Shown in pieces: positions 9,604-17,598 of a DNA stretch of 64,000 nucleotides. The notes under the pieces are model-generated. The model worked only from the letters and a program-made list of their open reading frames with translations. It was not told the DNA's origin and did no database searches. The DNA is taken from NCBI GenBank assembly GCA_030247675.1, contig JAOTRX010000002.1, positions 1,116,001 to 1,180,000 of the forward strand. Direction: 5' to 3'. The first letter of the stretch is position 1, and each line of letters opens with the position of its first letter. This DNA is from Desulforhopalus sp. (GTDB lineage: Bacteria > Desulfobacterota > Desulfobulbia > Desulfobulbales > Desulfocapsaceae). The translations under genes were made by a program, and so were the position numbers.

Positions 9604-12600
9604 AAAGAAATCCCAACTCCTGCTCGGTGTTACCAGATCAAAAGCCAAGATGCTCGAGTACGGTGTTCCGGAAGAGCACCACATCAAAATCACTCAAGAT
9701 CCGGCAAAGCTCTTCACCCTCTCGATAGGCCTGCTTGGTGACCTCGCCGCCGCCATCAACCGGGAGGAGCCAGATCCCGATTCTCTCGCAGAGCTGAAAA
9801 CCAATCTGCTATTTTCCGCCCGCTTTTTCGACTCCTACCTCCAGTCAAAGCTGAACGAGACACTTGATCCCTACCTCGTGCTTCTGGGCTCCGCCTCCTA
9901 TTACCTGTGCGATCTGCCTGGGAGCGCTTCGGTATTGGCGAAGCGCATCGATGGTGACTGTCCGGATCTGGATGGCGATGCTTTGGAAGACCTGTTGCTT
10001 TGGTTGCTGCAGGCCGATCTGGGCACCTATTTTGATGGAGTCGAGGGACCATTCGGCGAATTCATCGACGGGATTTCAAAGTGGATTCTCCAGTTTTTCA
10101 AGAATGGGAATGGTGAAGATAATCTTCTCGATTTGGCCACGAAGCTGAGGGACGCCGTCTATGAGTTCGGCACACCAAGGCAGCTTCTATTTGGTGATGT
10201 GATCGCGGCCGTTCTGAGGAAAAAGCTGGAGAATTCTGCCTGGAAGGCTTTGCCGTCATATTCCGGGTTGCCCCGCGACAAATGGCTCCATGCGCTGCAA
10301 AAGGATTCGTTCATCAAGGAACTCTGGCCTGCGCAACACCTTTTGGGTAAGGCGGATGTTCTCAAAGGTGAGTCTGCCATCGTTCAAATGCCCACCAGCG
10401 CTGGCAAAACGAAGGCAACTGAACTGATCCTTCGAAGCGCGTTTCTGGCCGAGCGCGTGTCACTGGCCATCATTATCGCCCCGTTCAGGGCGCTGTGCCA
10501 TGAGATCAAGAACAGCCTTGTCGAGGCATTCCACAACGAACCCACCAAGGTGGATGAATTGTCCGATGCCCTACAGACCGACTTCGAGATTGCCGAACTC
10601 CTGGGGCACCAACAAATCCTGGTCGTAACCCCCGAAAAGCTGCTCTACGTCCTTCGGCACGCTCCGGAACTGGCTGCCCACATTGGCCTGCTGGTTTTTG
10701 ATGAAGGCCACCAGTTCGACAGCGGCACCCGAGGCATCACATACGAGCTGCTCCTGACGTCGCTGCGCTCCATGATTCCCGCAGGAACTCAGAAGGTGCT
10801 GATCTCAGCGGTCATCAGCAACGCCGAGGCTGTTGGAGAATGGCTCAACGGGAAATCCAAAACTGTTGATGGACAAAATTTACTGCCAACACATCGCAGT
10901 GTTGCGTTTGCCAGCTTCATTGACCTGAAGGGGGCCGCAATTAGAACCGGATGGATGAAATATGTAAATCCTGAAAGTCCTGAAGATCTTGAATATTTTG
11001 TTCCACAAGTAATTGATAAGATTAAGCTCGAAAGGAAAAAAGGCGAGTCGCTAACCAAACCAAAATACTTCCCTAATCCCACGGAGGGGAGAGAAATAGC
11101 AATATTTCTTGGGCTGAAACTTGTTTCAAAAGGGGCAGTAGCGATCTTTTGTGGAAGAAAGGACACTGCATCTGGTCTTTGTGAGCTGGCTGCAGAACGC
11201 TTCTCGCGAAAGCTGCCTCTGGCTGCTCCTTCGGACTTTTCTGACCAGGACGAAATTTCAAGACTGATTTACCTTATCAACACGAATCTTGGATCAGAAA
11301 GTCCATCTGCAATTAGTGCTCGGATAGGCATTTTCTCCCATCATGGGAATACGCCTCATGGAATACGATTGGCAGTTGAACACGCGATGCGGCTTGAGAG
11401 CATTCGATTTGTCATATGCACGTCAACCCTGGCACAAGGGGTTAATCTTCCGATTAGGTATCTTATAGTAACCAGCGTTTACCAAGGACTAGAACGAATT
11501 AAAGTTCGTGACTTCCACAACCTTATAGGACGCGCTGGTCGTGCGGGGATGCATACCGAAGGCAGTGTATTATTTGCAGATCCTGTGGTATTCGACAAAA
11601 GGAAATCCCGCGATGATAAGTGGCGATGGAATCAAGTTAAAGAACTATTAGAACCTCGCAATTCCGAGCCCTGCGTAAGCAATCTCCTATCCATCTTCGA
11701 ACCAATCAAGAGTGATGACGAGAAGTACACCATCACAATGGAGGCCCTGGATTTTGCCAAGGCCTATATCAGTGACCCTGATGAAGTTGGCAAACTGGCA
11801 GCCGACATAGCTGCTCGACACAGGAGCAAAAAATTCTCAAAGGACGGTGTCGAACGACAAATCGCCTGGAGAATCAATCTTATCTGCGCAGTTGAGAGTT
11901 ACCTATTATCTCATTGGGATGAGGTAGAAAATGGTCTTTCGGAAGAAGATGTGATTCGACTGGCTGAAGAAACGCTTGCTTTCTTCCTGGCTGATGATCA
12001 GAAAAAGGAGCATATCCGCGAGTTGTTTCAGCTTCTCGCAGGGAACATCTCTGCAAACATCACTGATCCGGCTCGCCGTAAAATCTATGGCCGGACGCTT
12101 TACGGTATTCAAGATGCCCAAGCCATCGAGGGGTGGGTCCATACCAACGCCGACAGTCTGCTTTCGATTGTTGATGAAACGGACGCGCTCGATCTTGCCT
12201 GGCCATTGCTTACCCGGAATATCAACAGTGGCGTATTCACCAAGTTCGATAAGCCGGAGGTGCTAAAAGAAATCGCGCATGGGTGGATCAGTGGAAAGCC
12301 CTTCAGCGATCTCCTGAAAATCATCCGTAAGCGAAAAGCCAAGATGATATGGGGCACCCGTCGGAGAGAGTTCAAAATCGATCATGTCGTCGATGTCTGC
12401 GAAGGGACGCTCGCTTATGACGGAGCGCTCGTTGTAGGGGCTGTGTGTGAATTCATCGAAACCCTGGACCAAGATGGCACTGGAGACCTGATCAATCGTC
12501 TGCAGCTTTTTCAAAAGCGACTGAAATATGGTCTTCCGACCGAAACCACCATAGCCCTTTACGAGCTTGGCTTTTCGGACCGCGTCATTGCTCAGGATCT

Positions 12601-12739
12601 TGCCGCATCCCTAAACCTGGCAGCAACCCAGAAGAAGGATCTCGTGAAGGCGCTGAAAAAAGATCGGGACGGAGCCAGGGCGGTGATGGAGAAATACCCA
12701 ATCTATTTCCAGGAGAGGATGAATGAACTCCTGCAGTAG
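9593..12739 (+). CDS. hamB: Hachiman helicase HamB
   Basis: A 1048-residue superfamily 2 helicase with Walker A Lys272 (TSAGKTKAT), a DEGH box at 370-373 (VFDEGHQF) and motif VI around 647-650 (GRAGRAG). The RAGRAG form resembles Ski2/Lhr-like helicases, as expected for HamB, which monitors DNA and restrains HamA. I chose ATG 9593 over an in-frame ATG ten codons upstream because AGGAGG lies seven bases before it. This start lies inside the end of hamA, giving translational coupling. The last 17 nt overlap the ADP-ribosylglycohydrolase gene. The C-terminal 350 residues have no recognised motif. Confidence 0.85.
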   Translation: MRPEKKSQLLLGVTRSKAKMLEYGVPEEHHIKITQDPAKLFTLSIGLLGDLAAAINREEPDPDSLAELKTNLLFSARFFDSYLQSKLNETLDPYLVLLGSASYYLCDLPGSASVLAKRIDGDCPDLDGDALEDLLLWLLQADLGTYFDGVEGPFGEFIDGISKWILQFFKNGNGEDNLLDLATKLRDAVYEFGTPRQLLFGDVIAAVLRKKLENSAWKALPSYSGLPRDKWLHALQKDSFIKELWPAQHLLGKADVLKGESAIVQMPTSAGKTKATELILRSAFLAERVSLAIIIAPFRALCHEIKNSLVEAFHNEPTKVDELSDALQTDFEIAELLGHQQILVVTPEKLLYVLRHAPELAAHIGLLVFDEGHQFDSGTRGITYELLLTSLRSMIPAGTQKVLISAVISNAEAVGEWLNGKSKTVDGQNLLPTHRSVAFASFIDLKGAAIRTGWMKYVNPESPEDLEYFVPQVIDKIKLERKKGESLTKPKYFPNPTEGREIAIFLGLKLVSKGAVAIFCGRKDTASGLCELAAERFSRKLPLAAPSDFSDQDEISRLIYLINTNLGSESPSAISARIGIFSHHGNTPHGIRLAVEHAMRLESIRFVICTSTLAQGVNLPIRYLIVTSVYQGLERIKVRDFHNLIGRAGRAGMHTEGSVLFADPVVFDKRKSRDDKWRWNQVKELLEPRNSEPCVSNLLSIFEPIKSDDEKYTITMEALDFAKAYISDPDEVGKLAADIAARHRSKKFSKDGVERQIAWRINLICAVESYLLSHWDEVENGLSEEDVIRLAEETLAFFLADDQKKEHIRELFQLLAGNISANITDPARRKIYGRTLYGIQDAQAIEGWVHTNADSLLSIVDETDALDLAWPLLTRNINSGVFTKFDKPEVLKEIAHGWISGKPFSDLLKIIRKRKAKMIWGTRRREFKIDHVVDVCEGTLAYDGALVVGAVCEFIETLDQDGTGDLINRLQLFQKRLKYGLPTETTIALYELGFSDRVIAQDLAASLNLAATQKKDLVKALKKDRDGARAVMEKYPIYFQERMNELLQ

Positions 12740-13700
12740 AAATCCAGATCATCGACCTAGGCTATCTCGCGCCCAAGGCTGCCTACTTGGCCAGCTTGCC
12801 GGAGACGCCCTCGGCAGCCTGGTCGAGTTCCAGTCGCCGGAGGAGATCCACCGCAGCTACCCGGAAGGCGTGCGAGAACTGGCCGAAGGCGGCACATGGA
12901 ACACCATTGCCGGTCAGCCGACGGATGACTCGGAAATGGCGCTGCTGCTGGCCCGGATGCTGACAGAACGCGTGTCCTACTATTCAGACGCCGCGCTTCA
13001 GGCCTATCAATTCTGGCTCGACTCCGATCCCTTTGACTGCGGTATGACCATCGCCACTGGATTGCGGGGCCGTCCGAACCCCGACAGCCAGGCCAATGGG
13101 GCCATGATGCGGATCAGCCCCTTGGGCATCTTCGGAGCCAACTACCCATTGGAAACGGTGTGCGACTGGGCCAAGCAGGATGCCGCTCTGACGCATCCAA
13201 ACCCGGTGTGTCTGCAGGCCAACGCGCTTTTCACCATGGCGATTGCCCACGCCATTGCATCTGGCTGCGAAGCCGAGAAGCTCTACCAGAATATCAAACA
13301 GTGGGCTGCCGACCTGGCAGTCGACCCGGCTCTCATGGAGGCCATCCATGGGGCTGCCGAAGCTCCACCGGAGGACTACGTCCAGCAACAGGGGTGGGTG
13401 TTGATCGCGTTTCGCAATGCCCTATGGCAACTGCTCAATGCCCCGAGCCTTGAAGCTGGCGTCGTCGATACGGTCATGCGGGGTGGCGACACCGATACCA
13501 ACGCAGCCATTTGTGGGGCGCTACTGGGCGCGGTGTACGGCCTGGACGCCATACCCGCCCAATGGGTCGACCGGGTCCTGAACTGCCGCCCCAAGGCCGG
13601 ACATCCCGGCGTCAACCGCCCGCGACCAGAGTGCTTCTGGCCGGTGGATGCTTTGGAACTGGCTGAAGGGCTGATTGGCAGGCAAGGAGCGCTTCCATGA
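12723..13700 (+). CDS. ADP-ribosylglycohydrolase family protein (DraG-like)
   Basis: A 325-residue protein of the ADP-ribosyl-hydrolase (DraG/ARH) family. The dinuclear metal-binding segments are present: GCLLGQLAGDALGSLVE near the N-terminus, TDDSEM at 67-72, and GGDTDTNAA with Asp256 and Asp258 near the C-terminus. Such enzymes remove ADP-ribose from proteins or nucleic acids. The gene overlaps hamB by 17 nt, has AGGAGAGG just upstream of its ATG, and overlaps the next gene by 4 nt. It is therefore embedded in the Hachiman transcript. A role in reversing ADP-ribosylation linked to defence is inference. It might instead be a cargo gene with an unrelated job. Confidence 0.85.
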   Translation: MNSCSRNPDHRPRLSRAQGCLLGQLAGDALGSLVEFQSPEEIHRSYPEGVRELAEGGTWNTIAGQPTDDSEMALLLARMLTERVSYYSDAALQAYQFWLDSDPFDCGMTIATGLRGRPNPDSQANGAMMRISPLGIFGANYPLETVCDWAKQDAALTHPNPVCLQANALFTMAIAHAIASGCEAEKLYQNIKQWAADLAVDPALMEAIHGAAEAPPEDYVQQQGWVLIAFRNALWQLLNAPSLEAGVVDTVMRGGDTDTNAAICGALLGAVYGLDAIPAQWVDRVLNCRPKAGHPGVNRPRPECFWPVDALELAEGLIGRQGALP

Positions 13701-14656
13701 AAAACATCAACAGTCGGCAACTGGCCAGAACTTGGCCTTACACACGATACAAGAGTTTCGAGGCATCTCTGCGTAAGGCTGCGGAACAATGGTTCAGCGA
13801 GCGAGGATGCGAAACCCATCATAGGATGGGGTACTGTCTCGCCCGTCATGATCTGTGGCCCATGAATCTCATCTGTGAAGATGTCGCGGATTACATCCGC
13901 CAAGAACAGGAGAGACATCTCGGCGAGGATTCGTTTCCTCTGCACAAATACCTGCATCACGGGCTAAGCAGCCAGGCGATGGCCTTCAATCTTATTGGCC
14001 CCCTGATTGTGCGCAACGATCTCGGCCCATTGAAGATTGCGATTGAAAGACTCGGTATCGATTGGCCAGGTGGGGACGTCGCGGCGGTTTTTGAGCACGA
14101 CGACCGTTCAGTCTTTAACGAGGACAACGGCCAACCGACGTCTATCGACATTATTCTGTCAGGCACATGTAACAGCCTCTTTATCGAAGCAAAGCTGGTG
14201 GAACGAGAATTTGGTGGCTGCTCTGTTTTTGCCGGTGGTGATTGCGAGGGTCGGAATCCGTATCCAGACCGGCTTGGCGAATGTTACTTGCACCATATCG
14301 GCAGGAAATATTGGCAGCGTTTGGATGGGCTTGGCTTTTTGGAGGCGACTCTTGTTAATGGGGCCATATGTCCGTTTGCAAACTACTACCAATTTTTCCG
14401 TGAGGCGATGTTTGCCTTTGCCAAGCAAGGGTCCTTCATATTGCTGCACGATGCAAGAAACCCGGCTTTTTTGAGGTCAACGGATGATGGGATGGCGCAC
14501 GGCGGGTTGTGGCCGTTTCTATATGAGGCGATCCCGCAGAACCTACGGCATCGAGTTGGCCGATTGACCATTCAAATGGTTGTTGAAGCGATACAAGAAT
14601 CGGGCGGACACCAAGACTGGATTGGGGATTTCAAGAAAAAATATGGGCTCCATTAA
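13697..14656 (+). CDS. PGN_0703-like putative restriction endonuclease
   Basis: A 319-residue cytoplasmic protein with a plausible PD-(D/E)XK core: Asp151 (TSIDIILSG) followed by Glu164-x-Lys166 (LFIEAKLVE), separated by one predicted strand pair. The overall pattern resembles proteins annotated as PGN_0703-family putative restriction endonucleases. Its ATG overlaps the stop of the ADP-ribosylglycohydrolase gene, so it closes the 8.7-14.7 kb cluster. A nuclease activity and a link to the Hachiman genes are inferred from the motif and the coupling. No DNA-binding domain is apparent. Confidence 0.6.
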   Translation: MKNINSRQLARTWPYTRYKSFEASLRKAAEQWFSERGCETHHRMGYCLARHDLWPMNLICEDVADYIRQEQERHLGEDSFPLHKYLHHGLSSQAMAFNLIGPLIVRNDLGPLKIAIERLGIDWPGGDVAAVFEHDDRSVFNEDNGQPTSIDIILSGTCNSLFIEAKLVEREFGGCSVFAGGDCEGRNPYPDRLGECYLHHIGRKYWQRLDGLGFLEATLVNGAICPFANYYQFFREAMFAFAKQGSFILLHDARNPAFLRSTDDGMAHGGLWPFLYEAIPQNLRHRVGRLTIQMVVEAIQESGGHQDWIGDFKKKYGLH

Positions 14657-14918
14657 GCCGATCCGGGCATCATTCGATTCCCGTTTTGGGAACCGAACCG
14701 GCGTCCGAAAACCGGATTCGAAGTTGTTGCGGTTCAGCGCCAGGTATCCGGTTTTACTGCAAACCCGTTACCCTCGTCCGGTGCCGGGAAATCAGGGGAG
14801 AAATTCGTTTCTCTGGTCGGGTTGTCGGGAAGTGGTTGTGGGATATGACTTCGGCGTTTATTATCAAGGAGTTACGAGGAGCGCGAGCTTTGAGACTGTT
14901 TTGCGGTAGGTCGGCGTT
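14657..14918. other. Intergenic region without a convincing gene
   Basis: No reading frame here has a credible start and family resemblance. Several short inverted repeats built around CCGGTT/AACCGG-like words are visible at the left end. It lies between the last defence gene and a tmRNA/tRNA-like 3' end. I looked for a complete tmRNA or tRNA body leading into that end and did not find one. Confidence 0.4.
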
Positions 14919-14931
14919 CCCTCCACCAGAT
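14919..14931 (+). other. Putative left attachment-site core (RNA-gene-like 3' end)
   Basis: CCCTCCACCAGAT resembles the acceptor end plus CCA of a tmRNA or tRNA gene. Twelve bases (CCTCCACCAGAT) recur at 42669-42680, the presumed right end of the integrative element. It is followed by a terminator and then an integrase gene, the usual layout of an element inserted in the 3' end of an RNA gene. The sequence upstream of the core does not match the right copy well, so this end may be degraded. Confidence 0.45.
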
Positions 14932-14959
14932 TAGAGTACAAAGAAGTCCAGTAAAGACC

Positions 14960-14995
14960 AAAAACCCCGGTGCTGACAAGGCATTCGGGGTTTTT
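14960..14995 (+). terminator. Rho-independent terminator after RNA-gene-like end
   Basis: Arms AAAAACCCCG (14960-14969) and CGGGGTTTTT (14986-14995) form a ten-pair stem with a 16-nt loop, followed by further T and C residues. The run of A and T arms makes it potentially bidirectional. Confidence 0.8.
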
Positions 14996-15023
14996 CTTTT
15001 CCTGTAGTGTCCAGTAAAATCTA

Positions 15024-15053
15024 TTGACATCCTGTTGTCGGTGACGGTATTTA
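15024..15053 (+). promoter_or_regulatory. Possible integrase promoter overlapping the arm repeat
   Basis: A perfect TTGACA (15024-15029) is followed after 18 bases by TATTTA (15048-15053), a poor -10 box. The -10 region lies inside the 23-bp repeat thought to bind integrase, which would allow autorepression of the integrase gene at 15092. Confidence 0.35.
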
Positions 15054-15064
15054 TGGCGGTATTT
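15042..15064 (+). repeat. Element-end repeat, copy 1 (putative integrase arm site)
   Basis: A 23-bp sequence containing two direct CGGTATTT units separated by ATGG. It is identical to the copy at 42581-42603, and its 20-bp core recurs at 47845-47864. Paired short direct repeats at a fixed distance from an attachment core are typical of arm-type recombinase sites. Function is inferred. Confidence 0.6.
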
Positions 15065-15091
15065 CAAATATACCTCCAAGGAGATACCGTC

Positions 15092-16294
15092 ATGCCCCTA
15101 ACAGATACTGCAATACGCAACGCAAAGCCGCAAGATCGACCATATAAGATGGCCGACGAGAAGGGCCTCCATCTACTTGTAAACAAGGCTGGAAAATATT
15201 TCCGGCAGGACTACCGATTCGGAGGAAAACGAAAGACCCTGGCCCATGGGGTCTACCCCAAGATGACCCTCAAGGAGGCGAGGGAGAGGAGGGATGATGC
15301 TCATCGACTTTTACAGAACGAAATCGACCCTGGGCAGTACAAGAAAGTCGCAAAGGTGAAGCAACGGGAACTACTTGAAAACAACTTCCAGGGGATTGCC
15401 CTCGAATGGTTCGTGAAAAACAAGCATGTCTGGACAGAAGGACATGCGCGAACTATCTTCAGCAGACTCGAGAACAACGTGTTCCCTTGGCTGGGATCGA
15501 AGCCGATTGCAGAGATATCGTCACCGGATCTGTTGGCAGTGCTGAGACGGATGGAGAGCAGGGGAGCATTGGAAACAGCCCACCGGGTGAAACAGATATG
15601 CGGTCAGGTCTTCCGATATGCCATCGCCACGGGGAGGGCGGAGAGGGATCCATCCTTTGACCTGCGCGGGGCACTACCTCCGACCAAGCCGCAGAGTATG
15701 GCCACTATCACGGATCTTGATAAAGTTGGTCAGCTTCTTCGAGCCATTGATGGATATGAAGGGCAACTCATCACCAAATGTGCCTTGAGGTTGGCGCCAC
15801 TTGTTTTTGTCCGGCCAGGGGAATTAAGACATGCAGATTGGGCGGAAATCGACCTTGCAAAATCCGAGTGGAAAATCCCTGCGGCCAAGATGAAAATGAG
15901 GAACACCCACATCGTCCCTCTCTCCGCGCAAGCAGTTCAAATCCTCGAAGAGATCAAGCCGTTGACCAGCGAGGGTCAATATGTTTTTCCTTCTCTTCGT
16001 TCCGGCAGCAGGCCGATGAGCGATAATACTGTGTTGGCGGCGTTGCGGCGAATGGGGTACCCGAAAGAGGAGATGACCGGGCACGGTTTCCGGGCGATGG
16101 CATCTACCATCTTGCATGAGCAGGGGTGGCCGGACGAAGTGATCGAGAGACAACTGGCTCATGCAGAGAGAAGCAAAGTGAAGGCTGCCTATAACCATGC
16201 ACAGCATCTACCTGAACGTCGTCGCATGATGCAGGAGTGGGCTGATTTTCTTGTTGCATTAAAAAAAGGCTATATTGATGAAAACGGATTGTAA
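15092..16294 (+). CDS. int: P4-type tyrosine integrase
   Basis: A 400-residue tyrosine recombinase with the N-terminal arm-binding domain of the P4 integrase family (residues 1-90, starting MPLTDTAIRNAKP) and a catalytic domain. Catalytic residues visible are Arg246 (RPGELRHA), His331-x-x-Arg334 (HGFRAMA) and Tyr367 (AYNHAQ). It should integrate and excise the surrounding element at the 3' end of an RNA gene. I chose ATG 15092 because AAGGAG lies eight bases upstream; an upstream in-frame start would run through the arm repeat. It is the first gene inside the element, directly after the presumed left end. Confidence 0.92.
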   Translation: MPLTDTAIRNAKPQDRPYKMADEKGLHLLVNKAGKYFRQDYRFGGKRKTLAHGVYPKMTLKEARERRDDAHRLLQNEIDPGQYKKVAKVKQRELLENNFQGIALEWFVKNKHVWTEGHARTIFSRLENNVFPWLGSKPIAEISSPDLLAVLRRMESRGALETAHRVKQICGQVFRYAIATGRAERDPSFDLRGALPPTKPQSMATITDLDKVGQLLRAIDGYEGQLITKCALRLAPLVFVRPGELRHADWAEIDLAKSEWKIPAAKMKMRNTHIVPLSAQAVQILEEIKPLTSEGQYVFPSLRSGSRPMSDNTVLAALRRMGYPKEEMTGHGFRAMASTILHEQGWPDEVIERQLAHAERSKVKAAYNHAQHLPERRRMMQEWADFLVALKKGYIDENGL

Positions 16295-17150
16295 TCCTCG
16301 CCCCAGTAAACTGTTAAGGTTAAGAGATTGGTTGACGTTACCTGAATCAGCTAATTATCTATCGATAGTACTTGGAGAAGAAATTTCTGAGGTAGAACTA
16401 CTACGGTTAGTATTGGATGGATTTCTTAAAATATCTGTTAATTTTGTGAATCCGGTTGTTGCAGAGCGTAGGGAATTGATTTCGGAGGATTTGAAATCAA
16501 GAATGGCTTCAGAGTGGATAAGGAAAGAAAATGAATATGATCAAGTGTATGGAGAAGAACCATCTGCTTTCTTTGAGGAAGTGCTAGCAACAATTATCAG
16601 TGCGACACCCTCAAAAATTCTTCAGGGAATTTGGGATCTACCTATGATTGGAGCTGAACGTGTATTTATAGAATATCAGCACCAAATGCTGATTGGGGGT
16701 TCTATACCAGATCGTTTAAGGCATTCGGCAAGGAGCTGTGGAACCTATGTTGAAGATATAGACGGTCAAGTATGGCAAATTTATATGTATTACAATAATA
16801 AGAAATCAGCAGAAGATAGCTTTAGATATATTCCAGCCTACTATTTGCCAGAAGATGTTGATTATGTATTTCGCAGGCAAGCATTGATTGATTTAGAAAA
16901 TTATCTTTCTCAAAATTATGCTGAAAAAGAAAAAGAGCCTATTGCTCATTCAGAAAAAACCTATCTCAACATTATCGGTGCTTTTCTTGAAATTACCACC
17001 GGAACTTTCAAAGGAAAAAGTTTTAAGAGCGAAACCCAACTGCGGGACTTCATAGCGGAGAAATTTGACGATCTTCGGGGTCTTAGCCCCAGAAACACTG
17101 CTGATATATTCGCTGCGGCAAAAAGGGCAATTAAAGACGATTTAGACTGA
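16278..17150 (+). CDS. Hypothetical protein of mobile-element type
   Basis: A 290-residue protein with no family I can name. It is markedly more AT-rich than the integrase gene, which it overlaps by 17 nt. The last 60 residues (from YLNIIGAF to the C-terminus) have a pattern I associate with proteins of genomic islands: a helical segment, a SETQLRDF motif and a final LSPRNTADIFAAAKRA helix that looks DNA-binding. The first 200 residues are acidic and helical with a conserved-looking LPESANYLS start. I chose ATG 16278 rather than a TTG one codon earlier. Function is unknown. Confidence 0.7.
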   Translation: MKTDCNPRPSKLLRLRDWLTLPESANYLSIVLGEEISEVELLRLVLDGFLKISVNFVNPVVAERRELISEDLKSRMASEWIRKENEYDQVYGEEPSAFFEEVLATIISATPSKILQGIWDLPMIGAERVFIEYQHQMLIGGSIPDRLRHSARSCGTYVEDIDGQVWQIYMYYNNKKSAEDSFRYIPAYYLPEDVDYVFRRQALIDLENYLSQNYAEKEKEPIAHSEKTYLNIIGAFLEITTGTFKGKSFKSETQLRDFIAEKFDDLRGLSPRNTADIFAAAKRAIKDDLD

Positions 17151-17223
17151 TACGGTCCTGTCTTACCTGCCTCCAATCTCTTTATTTTCACTTCCCTCCG
17201 ATCAATTCACTTCACCATTGCAA

Positions 17224-17244
17224 TTGCAACGTTGATCGTTGCAA
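17224..17244. promoter_or_regulatory. Operator-like dyad upstream of alpA
   Basis: TTGCAACG (17224-17231) and CGTTGCAA (17237-17244) form an eight-base dyad with a 5-bp spacer, about 80 bp before the AlpA-like regulator gene. It is too short and lacks a T-run for a terminator, so a protein-binding operator is likelier. Confidence 0.45.
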
Positions 17245-17279
17245 CCAGCGATGCCGCCGATTTTAGCTTGGTGTATCTG

Positions 17280-17334
17280 TATCCCATAGTTCAGCAACTA
17301 CCTAATTCAACTAAAAAGGTTCTACTATGGGATA
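17280..17334 (+). promoter_or_regulatory. Leader inverted repeat covering the alpA start codon
   Basis: TATCCCATAG (17280-17289) is perfectly complementary to CTATGGGATA (17325-17334), which contains the ATG of the regulator gene. A further GTGTATC/GATACAC pair extends the dyad on the outside. In the mRNA this would hide the start codon in a stem; in DNA it could be a binding site for the regulator itself. Confidence 0.5.
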
Positions 17335-17587
17335 CACAAATCAAGAAGCAGTTACCATTCTACGGCGCAGACAGGTGGAAGAGTTAACCGGGCTCTCTAG
17401 GTCGACTCTCTACCTACGCGTCCAACAAGGGACATTCTCGAAACCAGTAAAAATAGGGCCACGAGCCTCTGGCTGGCCATCAATAGAAGTGACCGCTCTC
17501 AATGTCGCTCGTATTGCCGGGGAAACCGATGAGGAGATTCGTGCCTTGGTTGTTACTCTCGAAGCAGCCCGTAAAAAAGCAAAATGA
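17327..17587 (+). CDS. alpA: AlpA-family helix-turn-helix regulator
   Basis: An 86-residue protein with a MerR/excisionase-type winged helix: RRRQVEELTGLSRSTLYLRV, then a turn and FSKPVKIGPRASGWPSIEV. This is the AlpA signature. AlpA proteins in P4-like elements activate or repress integrase and act as excisionase-like factors. AAAAGG lies upstream of the ATG, and an inverted repeat spans the start codon. The stop codon region overlaps the next gene or lies just before it. It sits between the integrase and the replication-type gene, the usual place for this regulator. Confidence 0.85.
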   Translation: MGYTNQEAVTILRRRQVEELTGLSRSTLYLRVQQGTFSKPVKIGPRASGWPSIEVTALNVARIAGETDEEIRALVVTLEAARKKAK

Positions 17588-17598
17588 TGGAGGCCGCC

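Noticed and set aside
14657..14931. A complete tmRNA or tRNA gene ending in CCTCCACCA
   Set aside because: No T-arm, 5' acceptor strand or tag-coding region could be matched upstream. Only the 3' end is present, as at 42661 and 47925.
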